From assembly GCA_036556145.1 (NCBI GenBank), contig DATBKB010000063.1:1-29971 (forward strand): a DNA stretch of 29,971 nt. The letters run 5' to 3'. Each line of letters begins with the position of its first letter. Positions within the stretch are counted from its first letter, which is position 1. Below are positions 6,658 through 17,831 of this stretch, piece by piece. This stretch comes from JACDAV01 sp036556145. Its GTDB lineage: Bacteria > Chloroflexota > Limnocylindria > Limnocylindrales > CSP1-4. The position numbers and the translations under genes are program-made. The notes beneath the pieces are model-generated. The model was not told where the DNA came from, did not search any database, and saw nothing but the letters and a program-made list of their open reading frames with translations.

Positions 6658-7242
6658 CTACGGGAACCGCCACTCGATGGGGCCGGTGTAGCAATGATCG
6701 AGCGCCTTGCACGTGGCGCCGGACAGATCCCAGGTCCGGCCGGCGACGTACGGGCCACGGTCGATGACCGGAACCGTGACCATCTGGCCGTTCCTCGGAT
6801 TGCGGAACCGCACCCTCGTCCCGCAGGGCAGCGAGCGATGCGCGACGCCCATGAGCGTCGTCGTGTACGCCAGGCCGCAGGCGGTCCGCCGGCCGTAGAA
6901 GCCCGGGCCGTACCAGCTGACCTCGGGGTCGTAGTGCCAGGGCACGACCACGATGACGCCGCGGCGGACCGGCGGCAGGACGACGGTCGTCGCCGACACG
7001 ACGACGCCGACCGGCTCGAGTAGCACGGCGGCCGGGTCGAGCGCACCGTCGGATCGGTGCGCCGGGTCGAGCGTTGCCGTCGCCGTCGTCCTCGGTCGCG
7101 ACTGGAGGGCCAGGACTTCGAACCTCGCCGGGTCGAGCGGCGGGATGAGGGTCGGGGTTCGCGAGCCGACCGGTCCCGGAAGGACGACCAGGGCGAGCCC
7201 GACGATGAGCGCCAGGCCCGCGACGACTCTGGGGAGTCGCAT
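6658..7242 (-). CDS. RlpA-like double-psi beta-barrel secreted protein
   Basis: A 194-residue protein with an N-terminal hydrophobic segment (residues 6-25, VVAGLALIVGLALVVLPGPV), a long variable linker, and a C-terminal DPBB domain (about 107-176). Diagnostic pieces are VSWYGPGFYGRRTACG (108-123), VAHRSLPCGTRVRFRNPRNGQ (133-153) and VIDRGPYVAGRTWDLS (159-174), which follow the RlpA/expansin-like pattern, with Asp161 the likely acidic residue. Cys122/Cys140 and Cys178/Cys184 could form disulfides outside the cell. There is no SPOR domain. RlpA cleaves naked glycan strands of peptidoglycan in Pseudomonas; activity here is only inferred. The ATG at 7242 places the signal peptide correctly and is preceded by TAGCGT at 9 nt. 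Confidence 0.88.
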   Translation of the reverse strand: MRLPRVVAGLALIVGLALVVLPGPVGSRTPTLIPPLDPARFEVLALQSRPRTTATATLDPAHRSDGALDPAAVLLEPVGVVVSATTVVLPPVRRGVIVVVPWHYDPEVSWYGPGFYGRRTACGLAYTTTLMGVAHRSLPCGTRVRFRNPRNGQMVTVPVIDRGPYVAGRTWDLSGATCKALDHCYTGPIEWRFP

Positions 7243-7251
7243 GGCCCGCGC

Positions 7252-7257
7252 ACGCTA
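7252..7257 (-). promoter_or_regulatory. Candidate -10 element (TAGCGT) for the RlpA-like gene
   Basis: On the minus strand TAGCGT is followed by 9 nt and the ATG at 7242. There is no purine-rich ribosome-binding site in between, so the transcript may be leaderless. No -35 seen. Confidence 0.35.
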
Positions 7258-7329
7258 CCACGGCCCGGCCGAATCCGAGTGCGCCGGGACACCGGATGCT
7301 GCCCACCCGACCGTGCCAGACTCCGCCCG

Positions 7330-8238
7330 ATGCCACCCGTCTCCATCATCCGGGAGTGGCCCCTCGGCCGGCCGCTCGACCTCGGCCTGACCCTCGGGAT
7401 CCATATCCACGGTTGGGCAGATCCAACCGTCCGAACCGTCGACGGTCGCCTCGTGCGGGCGGCCCGGACGGCGGACGGCCCCGCGACGATCGCGCTCGAG
7501 GTCCGTGGCACACAGCTCCGGGCGGAGGGCTGGGGCCCCGGCGCGAGCTGCGCCCTCGACGCGGTCCCGGCGCTCGTCGGCCTCGACGACGCGCCGCCGC
7601 CGCTCCCGGTCGGGCACCGCCTCGTGGCGGAGCTCGCCCGGCGAATGCCCGGCCTGCGCATCGGGCGGACCGGCCGTGTGTTCGAGGCGCTGCTGCCCGC
7701 GATCCTCGAGCAGAAGGTCACCGGGAGCGAGGCATTCCATGCCTACCGCGGCCTCGTCGTGGCGTTCGGCGAGCCGGCACCCGGTCCGTTCGGCGTGCGG
7801 CTTGCGCCGGCCGCCGAGACGGTCGCCCGGCTCCCCTACTACGCGTTCCACCCGCTCGGCGTCGAGCGGCGGCGCGCGGACACCCTCCGCTGCGCGGCCT
7901 CGCGCGCGACCCGCCTCGAGGAGATCGTCGATCTCCCGCTCGCCCAGGCCTACCAGCGGCTGACCGCACTCCCCGGGGTCGGCCCGTGGACGGCCGGCGA
8001 AGTCGCGCTGCGAGCGCTCGGCGATCCCGACGCGGTCAGCATCGGCGACTACCACCTCCCGAACCTCGTCGCGTGGGCGCTGGCCGGCGAGCCCCGAGCT
8101 GACGACGCCCGGATGCTCGAGCTCCTCGAGCCGTGGCGCGGCCAGCGGGCCCGGGTCATCCGTCTGCTCGAGGCGAGCGGCATCCGGGCGCCGCGGTTCG
8201 GCCCGCGGATGGCGCCCCGGTCGATCGCCCGGATCTGA
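7330..8238 (+). CDS. AlkA-type DNA-3-methyladenine glycosylase II (HhH-GPD superfamily)
   Basis: A 302-residue base-excision repair glycosylase. The C-terminal half carries the HhH-GPD core: VFEALLPAILEQKVTG (117-132), the hairpin LPGVGPWTAGEVALRAL (214-230), and VSIGDYHL (236-243) with catalytic Asp240. The N-terminal approximately 90 residues resemble the AlkA-N beta domain. The family removes alkylated purines from DNA, leaving an abasic site; substrate range cannot be read from sequence. It lacks the FeS cysteine cluster of MutY and Nth. It stands alone, divergent from the RlpA-like gene, and ATG 7330 is preceded at 7 nt by CAGACT with no Shine-Dalgarno. Confidence 0.92.
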   Translation: MPPVSIIREWPLGRPLDLGLTLGIHIHGWADPTVRTVDGRLVRAARTADGPATIALEVRGTQLRAEGWGPGASCALDAVPALVGLDDAPPPLPVGHRLVAELARRMPGLRIGRTGRVFEALLPAILEQKVTGSEAFHAYRGLVVAFGEPAPGPFGVRLAPAAETVARLPYYAFHPLGVERRRADTLRCAASRATRLEEIVDLPLAQAYQRLTALPGVGPWTAGEVALRALGDPDAVSIGDYHLPNLVAWALAGEPRADDARMLELLEPWRGQRARVIRLLEASGIRAPRFGPRMAPRSIARI

Positions 8239-8268
8239 GCGGGCCGGGGCCGGGCGTCCCGGCCACCC

Positions 8269-8373
8269 GGAGTAGCCACGCCGCGACATTCGCCCTGCTT
8301 CCCGGGTCCGAGACCCCCGATCGGGCGTTGACGCCCTGATCCTGTGGCTCTTCGGCTACTGGGAGTAGCCACG
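8269..8373 (+). other. Structured leader region upstream of metH: repeats and two hairpins
   Basis: The 225-nt gap before metH holds a 12-bp direct repeat, GGAGTAGCCACG, at 8269-8280 and 8362-8373. It also has two hairpins: 8320-8340 (ATCGGGCG, TTGA loop, CGCCC then a bulged T and GAT) and 8354-8370 (GGCTAC, loop TGGGA, GTAGCC). The second hairpin ends inside the second repeat copy. I could not match it to the conserved boxes of cobalamin, SAM or SAH riboswitches. It could be a regulatory leader or the end of the previous transcript. Confidence 0.45.
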
Positions 8374-8437
8374 GCCCAGGGAGCGGCCGAGGGCTCGGGT
8401 CGAGGCGTCAGGGGCTGGGATCGGCCGGAGGCCGGGG

Positions 8438-8443
8438 TAAACT
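8438..8443 (+). promoter_or_regulatory. Candidate -10 element (TAAACT) for metH
   Basis: TAAACT stands out in a GC-rich stretch 20 nt before the metH ATG, and a GAGGGA ribosome-binding site lies between them (8455-8460). No convincing -35. If this is the promoter, the hairpins upstream are not in the metH mRNA. Confidence 0.3.
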
Positions 8444-8463
8444 CGCCCGACCACGAGGGACCC

Positions 8464-12237
<3,774 letters not shown>

Positions 12238-12327
12238 CACGCCCCGCGCGTCGGCGCCGCTCGCCGTAGACCATCGGGCGGGGCGCGCCGGCTGAAAGGC
12301 CCAGAACCGCGAGCGGCAGACGGGTCG

Positions 12328-12333
12328 TACCAT
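12328..12333 (+). promoter_or_regulatory. Candidate -10 element (TACCAT) for the secreted papain-like protein
   Basis: TACCAT ends 8 nt before the GTG at 12342, with no Shine-Dalgarno. The same hexamer with the same 8-nt spacing precedes the SDR gene at 19606. This spacing is the main reason to prefer the GTG start. Confidence 0.4.
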
Positions 12334-12341
12334 TGGTTGCC

Positions 12342-13115
12342 GTGACAACCGCTTCGAGTCGACCCGCACGCCTCCGGTTGCCCTCGCTTGCGCTTGCGGC
12401 CGCGCTCATTGCCTCGTTCGCGGCCGCGGCTCCCGCCGCCGCGGCCGACAAGCCGTTCCGCTACGACCTCTACCGCAGCGGGGACTTCGTGAGCCAGGTC
12501 ACCGCGTACATGTGCGTCGGCGCGAGCATGCAGATGATGCTGAACCTGATCGGCGAGGACGACCGCTCCGCCGATCGGCAACACGAGCTCTGGACGCTGG
12601 CCCGGTCCTTCCGCCGGACGAACGACCCGACGCAGATGAACTCCGGGATCGACCTCAACCGCACCCGCCGCGGGGCGTCGTCGCGCGGCTGGGCCGCCGG
12701 CCTGACGCAGCTCGGCGCGGGACCCTACGTCGTGACCGCCGCCGACACGATCGACGCCGCGGTCCTCCTCGCCGCGAAGCAGATGCGCCGCACCGGGCGC
12801 CCGGTCGGGCTGCTCGTGTGGCGCGGCGCCCACGCCTGGGTGATCAGCGGCTTCGAGGCGACGGGCGATCCCCTGTCGGACCCGAAGGCCAAGGTCACGC
12901 GCGTGTACGTCCTCGACCCGTGGTATCCGCGCGTCTCGAAGACGTGGGGCCCCGGCGTCAAGCCGCACACCGGGATGACGATCGCCGAGCTCGGCAAGGA
13001 CTGGGTCCAGTGGCGCCGCAGCTTGAACCGCCCCGGATTGACCGGGCGGTGGGCGATGGTCCTGCCGTATCTCCCGGCGACAACCGACGGGCGGCACGCC
13101 CACTTCGCGAACTAG
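12342..13115 (+). CDS. Secreted papain-like (C39-like) cysteine peptidase-fold protein
   Basis: A 257-residue exported protein. Residues about 8-36 form a signal peptide (LRLPSLALAAALIASF, then AAAPAAAA as a probable cleavage zone). The mature part reads VTAYMCVGASMQMMLNLIG with Cys58 at the start of a helix, GRPVGLLVWRGAHAWVISGF with His165, and VYVLDPWYP with Asp192. This spacing and context match the Cys-His-Asp triad of the C39/papain-like fold, in which His precedes strand residues and Asp/Asn follows the next strand. A peptidase or amidase acting outside the cell is the likely role; no prepeptide or ABC exporter is nearby, so it is not a classic bacteriocin C39 protease. A TTG at 12333 would add three residues. 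It converges with the GH4 gene, 12 nt away. Confidence 0.78.
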   Translation: MTTASSRPARLRLPSLALAAALIASFAAAAPAAAADKPFRYDLYRSGDFVSQVTAYMCVGASMQMMLNLIGEDDRSADRQHELWTLARSFRRTNDPTQMNSGIDLNRTRRGASSRGWAAGLTQLGAGPYVVTAADTIDAAVLLAAKQMRRTGRPVGLLVWRGAHAWVISGFEATGDPLSDPKAKVTRVYVLDPWYPRVSKTWGPGVKPHTGMTIAELGKDWVQWRRSLNRPGLTGRWAMVLPYLPATTDGRHAHFAN

Positions 13116-13127
13116 ACGCTTCCCGAC

Positions 13128-14402
13128 TCAGCCGTCGGGGAAGAACCTCGGCAGGTGCTTCCGGTTCGCCTCGAGCAGCGCCTCGAGGAGCGCTCCGGCA
13201 TCCGCGCGTCCGCGCACGAGCGGATTGGCGACGAGCGCGCGCAGAGCGGTCTGCCGGTCACCGGTCCGAGCCGCCTCGACCGTCAGCCATTCGAAGGCCT
13301 TCACCTCCTCGACGAGCCCTCGCATCTCCGGCGCCAGCGGCCGCAGCGCCACCGGCGTCGCGCCGTCGCGCTCGATCCTCGCCGGGATCTCGACGACGGC
13401 GTTTGCCGGGAGATCGGGCAGCGCGCCGTCGTTCCGAACGTCGACGACCTGGACGTCGCCCGCGCCGTGGTGGAGTGAGGCGATGAGCTGGGCCGCGGCC
13501 TCGCTGTAGTACGCGCCACCGCGGCCCTCGAGCAGCGCCGGCTTCTCGACGAGCTGCGGGTCGCGGTACAGCTCGAGGAGGCGGGCCTCGATGTCCATGA
13601 CCTCGGCGGCCCGGGAGTGCCCGTCGCGCTGCTCGCGAAGGACCTGGTCGGTCAGGTAGTAGTAGCGGAGGTAGTAGGACGGGATCGCCTTGAGGGCCCG
13701 CAGCACGTCGGCCGGGATGCCGACGTCCGCGGCGAGCTCCTCGCCGTCACGCTCGAGAAGCTCGGGCAGCCGATCCTTCCCGCCGACACGGACCGCTCGC
13801 TCCCACGTCAGGTGGTTGAGTCCGACATGCTCGAGCTCGACCCGCTCGGGCAGCGCGCCGAGCCGCCGGGCCAGTGTCCGCTGGAAGCCGATCGCGACGT
13901 TGCACAGCCCGATCGCGCGGTGGCCGTCGTCGATGAGGGCCTGGGTGACGATCCCCACCGGGTTCGTGAAGTCGAGCAGCCACGCGCCGGGAGCGGCGCG
14001 TCGGGCGGTCGCCTCGGCCAGCTCGAGCACCACGGGTACCGTGCGAAGCGCCTTGGCGAAGCCGCCCGCCCCGGTCGTCTCCTGGCCGATCGTGTCGAAC
14101 CGGAGCGGCAGCGTCTCGTCGACCAGCCGAGCGGCCTGGCCGCCGACGCGCAACTGGACGAGGACGTAGTCGGCTCCATCGATCGCGGCGTCGCGGTCCC
14201 CGGTCGTGACCAACCGACCCGGGAACTCCGTCCGGTCGAGCATCCGCCGCGCCAGCCCGCCCACGATCGAGAGCCGCTCCGGATCGACGTCGAGCAGGAC
14301 GAGCTCGTCGATCGGCAGGTGATCGGGATTGCGGGAGAACCCCTCGATGAGCTCCGGGGTATACGTGCTCCCGCCGCCGACGACCGCGACCTTGAGTCCC
14401 AA
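13128..14402 (-). CDS. Glycoside hydrolase family 4 (6-phospho-beta-glucosidase-like), NAD+/metal dependent
   Basis: A 424-residue GH4 enzyme, full length. Seen: the Rossmann start KVAVVGGGSTYTPELIEGF (4-22), DIGQETTGAGG-like segment near 103-114 (RFDTIGQETTGAGG), DFTNPVG (144-150), GLCNVAIGFQR (165-175) with metal ligand Cys167, and VGLNHLTW (193-200) with metal ligand His197. Family knowledge: GH4 enzymes hydrolyse glycosides by NAD-assisted oxidation at C3 and need Mn2+. The closest subgroup acts on 6-phospho-beta-glucosides, but the adjacent importer is an ABC system that does not phosphorylate, so the real substrate may be unphosphorylated. Start is TTG at 14402 after GAGGTGGCGC; no ATG fits. 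It is divergent from the GntR gene across a palindromic operator. Confidence 0.92.
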   Translation of the reverse strand: MGLKVAVVGGGSTYTPELIEGFSRNPDHLPIDELVLLDVDPERLSIVGGLARRMLDRTEFPGRLVTTGDRDAAIDGADYVLVQLRVGGQAARLVDETLPLRFDTIGQETTGAGGFAKALRTVPVVLELAEATARRAAPGAWLLDFTNPVGIVTQALIDDGHRAIGLCNVAIGFQRTLARRLGALPERVELEHVGLNHLTWERAVRVGGKDRLPELLERDGEELAADVGIPADVLRALKAIPSYYLRYYYLTDQVLREQRDGHSRAAEVMDIEARLLELYRDPQLVEKPALLEGRGGAYYSEAAAQLIASLHHGAGDVQVVDVRNDGALPDLPANAVVEIPARIERDGATPVALRPLAPEMRGLVEEVKAFEWLTVEAARTGDRQTALRALVANPLVRGRADAGALLEALLEANRKHLPRFFPDG

Positions 14403-14435
14403 GCGCCACCTCGATGGACGACCCCGTGTTGGGGC

Positions 14436-14475
14436 TTGACGACGGACGGGCCGATTGCTTATAAGCTTATCAGCA
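14436..14475 (+). promoter_or_regulatory. Promoter with overlapping 20-bp GntR-type palindrome, between GH4 and gntR genes
   Basis: TTGACG at 14436-14441 and TTATAA at 14459-14464 are 17 nt apart, a good housekeeping promoter reading towards the regulator. The -10 lies inside TGCTTATAAGCTTATCAGCA (14456-14475), an inverted repeat with a single mismatch between half-sites TGCTTATAAG and TGCTGATAAG. It is the most AT-rich stretch of the region. The inference is that the adjacent GntR/HutC regulator binds here, blocks RNA polymerase and controls both divergent units. Confidence 0.7.
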
Positions 14476-14525
14476 AGTTCCGGACCCTCAAGCCCCGAAA
14501 ACGAAGCCGGCGGTGCACCAGACCG

Positions 14526-15341
14526 ATGGCCCGTTTCCGTCTCGAGCTCGGCCCGATCCCGCTCCACCACCAGGTCTACCTCGACCTGCGCAGCGCCCTC
14601 GACTCTGCCGAGTGGCGCCCCGGCGACCGGCTCCCGCCCGAGCGCGAGCTCGCCCGACGCTACGGCTGCAGCGTCATCACCGTTCGTCACGCGCTGACCG
14701 AGCTGGCCCGCGAGCAGCGGATCGCGCGAACCCCCGGCCGCGGCACCCACGTGCTCGCCCCGCGCATCGACCGCGACCTCGCGGACACGAAGAGCTTCAC
14801 CGAGGAGATGCAGACGCGGGGCTTCGACCCGGAGACGCGGCTCATCGCGGCCCGGCCGGAATCGGCCGGCGAATCCATCGCCCGGGCGCTGGGCCTCGAG
14901 CCCGGCTCGCCGACGCTCTACGTCGAGCGCCTTCGCCTGGCCGACGGCGAGCCGCTGCTGCTCGAGCAGGTTCACCTCCCCGCCGAGCGCTTTCCGGGGC
15001 TCCTCGCCTCGGACCTCGAGCGGACGTCCCTGTACGACATCCTCACCGAGCGCTACGACACCCACATCGCCCGAGCGCGCGAGACGCTCGAGCCGGTCCT
15101 CCTTCGGGCCCGCGAGGCTCGACTGCTCGGCCGCCCGGCCCGAAGCCTCGCCCTGCTGGTCGAAGGCACGGCGTTCACCGCCGACGGTCTGCCCGTCGAG
15201 TTCGGGCGCACCTACGTCCGTGGAGATCGCACCCGCTACTACGTCGAGCGCGTCGTCGTTCGGTCCACGCCGCGCGACGGAGCGTCACGTCCCCCCGCCC
15301 TCGTCGCCGCCGGACGCGGCGACGGTCGGGCGCGCCGCTGA
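14526..15341 (+). CDS. GntR/HutC-family transcriptional regulator with UTRA domain
   Basis: A 271-residue regulator. Winged helix at about 11-78: PLHHQVYLDLRSAL, WRPGDRLPPERELARRYGCSVITVRHAL and the wing RTPGRGTHV. UTRA ligand-binding domain at about 93-250, with TKSFTEEMQTRGFDP, PTLYVERLRLADGEPLLLEQ and the closing EFGRTYVRGDRTRYYVE. The C-terminal approximately 20 residues are a disordered Arg/Gly-rich tail. Family members in this position sense sugar phosphates (as NagR or TreR do), consistent with control of the divergent GH4 gene and the downstream transporter. It lies 50 nt after the 20-bp palindrome, which it probably binds. ATG 14526 is the first Met of the domain. Confidence 0.93.
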   Translation: MARFRLELGPIPLHHQVYLDLRSALDSAEWRPGDRLPPERELARRYGCSVITVRHALTELAREQRIARTPGRGTHVLAPRIDRDLADTKSFTEEMQTRGFDPETRLIAARPESAGESIARALGLEPGSPTLYVERLRLADGEPLLLEQVHLPAERFPGLLASDLERTSLYDILTERYDTHIARARETLEPVLLRAREARLLGRPARSLALLVEGTAFTADGLPVEFGRTYVRGDRTRYYVERVVVRSTPRDGASRPPALVAAGRGDGRARR

Positions 15342-15433
15342 CGCCCGAGCACGACGCGGACGCCGCGCGAGAGGAGGCCGTGATCCAGATGAGGAGCCGG
15401 TTGTCGTCGAGCCCATGGAGCGAGAGGAGTCCC

Positions 15434-16855
15434 ATGCACACGAGATTGACCCGATGGATGGCGGGCGCGGCGATCGTGGCGATCGTCGTGGGCGCCTGCA
15501 CCTCGAACGCGCCGGCCCCCAGCTCGCCGGGGGCGAGCGCCGGCTCGCAGCCGCCCGCTGCGACGCCGGGCGGGCCCAAGGCGCAGCTCCGGTGGTACTG
15601 CTGCCTCGGCACAGGGGAGGACCCGGCACAGGTGCCGACGGAGGAGAAGGTCATCTCCGACTACAACGCCCAGTCGGCCGTCGGCGAGCTGAAGTTCGAG
15701 GTCGTGACGTACGACGCCGCCCGGGCGACGCTGTCGACGCAGATCGCATCGGGCAACAGCCCGGACATCGTGGGTCCCACGGGAATCGGCGGGCTCGCCG
15801 CCTTCGACGGCCAGTGGCTCGATCTCGGGCCGTACATCCAGAAGACCGGCTACGACCTCACCCAGTACCCCGAGAGTGCGGTCGCCGCCTACAACATCCC
15901 GGGCGAGGGCCAGATCGGCATCCCGTTCGCCATCTACCCGTCGATGCTCTGGTACAAGGCCGAGATGTTCGACGAGGCCGGGCTCGCCTACCCGCCCCAC
16001 AAGTACGGCGAGAAGTACCGCTGGCCTGACGGCCGCGAGGTGGAGTGGAACTACGACACCGTCCGCGAGCTCGCGCTGAAGCTCACCGTCGACAAGAACA
16101 ACAAGGACGCGACGCAGGCCGGGTTCGACCCGAAGAACATCGTCCAGTACGGCTTCGAGCCGCAGCGCGACGACCTCCGCGGCCTCGGGGCGTACTGGGG
16201 CTCCGGAAGCCTCGCCGGCCCGGACGGCAAGGTCAAGGTGCCCGATGCGTGGAAGGACGCCTGGAAGTTCTTCTACAACGGCATGTGGACCGACCACACG
16301 ATCATGACCGGCCCGGTGGCCGAGAGCGAGGACTTCAGCGGCGGCGGGTACCCGTTCTTCTCGGGACGCGTCGCGATGAGCCTCAACTTCCTCTGGACGA
16401 CGTACGGCGTCGCCGACGCCGGGACGGACTGGGATCTCGCGGCGATCCCGTCGCACAAGGGCAAGACGACCTCGCCGCTCAACGCCGACACGTTCGGCAT
16501 CCTCAAGGGCTCGAAGGCGCCCGATGCGGCGTTCGACGCGCTGACCTATCTCCAGGACGACGCGGCCGACACGCTGCTCAACCTGTACGGCGCGATGCCG
16601 GCCCGGCCCGAGCGGCAGGACGCGTTCTTCGAGACGCTCGCCGGCAACTTCGAGAACGAGGTCGACTGGCAGGTCGTCAAGGACAGCGTCCAGTACGCCG
16701 ACGATCCCAACTTCGAGGCCCCGATCCCGAAGTACAACGAGACGCTCAACACGCTCGTGACGTACCGGACGAAGTGGGTCGCGACGCCGGGTCTCGACAT
16801 GGACGCCGAGATTCGCGCTCTCGAAGCCGAGCTGCAGGCCATCTGGGACAGCTAG
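15434..16855 (+). CDS. Sugar ABC transporter substrate-binding lipoprotein
   Basis: A 473-residue extracellular solute-binding protein of the carbohydrate (family 1) type. N-terminal signal MHTRLTRWMAGAAIVAIVVG leads to the lipobox VGAC with Cys22, then a Ser/Pro/Ala-rich linker. The mature part includes LSTQIASGNSPDIVGPTG (about 96-113), IGIPFAIYPSMLWYKAEMFDEAG (about 157-179), SGRVAMSLNFLW (about 312-323) and a C-terminal helix with MDAEIRALEAELQAIWDS. These are typical positions of the two-lobed binding fold. AGAGGAG sits 4 nt before the ATG. It is followed by two permease genes, so it delivers a sugar or oligosaccharide to them; the ligand is unknown, with a beta-glucoside suggested only by the GH4 neighbour. 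Confidence 0.93.
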   Translation: MHTRLTRWMAGAAIVAIVVGACTSNAPAPSSPGASAGSQPPAATPGGPKAQLRWYCCLGTGEDPAQVPTEEKVISDYNAQSAVGELKFEVVTYDAARATLSTQIASGNSPDIVGPTGIGGLAAFDGQWLDLGPYIQKTGYDLTQYPESAVAAYNIPGEGQIGIPFAIYPSMLWYKAEMFDEAGLAYPPHKYGEKYRWPDGREVEWNYDTVRELALKLTVDKNNKDATQAGFDPKNIVQYGFEPQRDDLRGLGAYWGSGSLAGPDGKVKVPDAWKDAWKFFYNGMWTDHTIMTGPVAESEDFSGGGYPFFSGRVAMSLNFLWTTYGVADAGTDWDLAAIPSHKGKTTSPLNADTFGILKGSKAPDAAFDALTYLQDDAADTLLNLYGAMPARPERQDAFFETLAGNFENEVDWQVVKDSVQYADDPNFEAPIPKYNETLNTLVTYRTKWVATPGLDMDAEIRALEAELQAIWDS

Positions 16856-16865
16856 GCTTCACGCC

Positions 16866-17831
16866 TTGACCCAGCCGGTTCCGCTCGTCGCCGCGGGATC
16901 GATCGCGCGCCCCCGGCGCGGTCGATTCCGGATGACGCCCCTGGCGCGCCGCGAGGCGCGCTGGGGGCTTCTCTTCCTCGCCCCGTGGATCGTCGGGTTT
17001 CTCGCGTTCACGCTCCTGCCGATGATCGCGACGATCGGCTTCACCTTCGTCAACCTGACGCTCAACCAGGCGGAGCCGCTCCGGTTCGTCGGGCTGGAGA
17101 ACTACCAGCGCATGCTGTCCGACCAGCGCGTCTGGGACTCACTGGGCGTGACCCTCCGCTTCGCGGCCTTGTGGCTGCCGGTCTCGATCGTCGTGCCCTT
17201 CGCCGTCGCCCTGGCGCTCAACAGCCGCTACCTCGCGGGCAGCCGCGTCTTCCGGGTCCTGTTCTTCATGCCCTACGTCGTCCCCTTCGTTGCCGGCGTC
17301 CTCGTCTGGCAGCAGGTTCTCGGCGTCGGCGGCTGGCTCAACGAGGCGCTCGAGTTCGTCGGGGTCGCGAGCCCGCCCGAGTGGATCCACGACCCGGCGT
17401 GGATCCATCCCGCTCTCGTGATCATGGGGATCTGGGGGATCGGCGCGGGGATCATCATCAATTTGGCCGGCCTTCGCGGCATCCCGACCGAGCTCTACGA
17501 CGCGGCTCGGATCGACGGCGCCGGTGCCGGCGCGACCCTCCGGCACATCACGATCCCGATGATGTCGCCGATCATCTTCTACTCGCTCGTCCTCGGCGTC
17601 GTCGAGGTGTTCCAGTACTTCCTGGCCCCGCTCGTGCTCCTCAACGGGACCGGCGAGCCGGCGGGCCAGACGATGTTCTTCAACCTCCACCTGTACAACA
17701 CGTTCTTCCTGTTCCAGGAGATGTCGTACGGGGCGACGCTCGCCTGGCTCCTGTTCGGCGTGATCCTCGTCGTGACCCTCGTCCTGTTCCGGACGTCGCG
17801 GCGCTGGGTCTACTACGCGGGAGAGCGGTAG
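16866..17831 (+). CDS. Sugar ABC transporter permease (MalF/UgpA type)
   Basis: A 321-residue membrane protein with six predicted helices, the first at about residues 38-58 (LLFLAPWIVGFLAFTLLPMIA). The cytoplasmic EAA loop is present as PTELYDAARIDGAGAGATLRHITIPMM (about 210-236), with the conserved Gly in the AxxDGA segment, and should dock the ATPase. The TTG at 16866 is the first possible start after the binding-protein stop 10 nt upstream; ATG 16932 would shorten the cytoplasmic N-terminus by 22 residues and leave all helices intact. The gene overlaps the next permease by 1 nt (TAGTG). No ATP-binding subunit is encoded here, so a shared MsiK-like ATPase elsewhere is presumed. Confidence 0.92.
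   Translation: MTQPVPLVAAGSIARPRRGRFRMTPLARREARWGLLFLAPWIVGFLAFTLLPMIATIGFTFVNLTLNQAEPLRFVGLENYQRMLSDQRVWDSLGVTLRFAALWLPVSIVVPFAVALALNSRYLAGSRVFRVLFFMPYVVPFVAGVLVWQQVLGVGGWLNEALEFVGVASPPEWIHDPAWIHPALVIMGIWGIGAGIIINLAGLRGIPTELYDAARIDGAGAGATLRHITIPMMSPIIFYSLVLGVVEVFQYFLAPLVLLNGTGEPAGQTMFFNLHLYNTFFLFQEMSYGATLAWLLFGVILVVTLVLFRTSRRWVYYAGER

Noticed and set aside
8239..8463. Cobalamin, SAM-I or SAH riboswitch upstream of metH
   Set aside because: The AGCCAC in GTAGCCACG resembles the start of a B12 box, but the other conserved boxes are missing; kept only as an unassigned structured leader.
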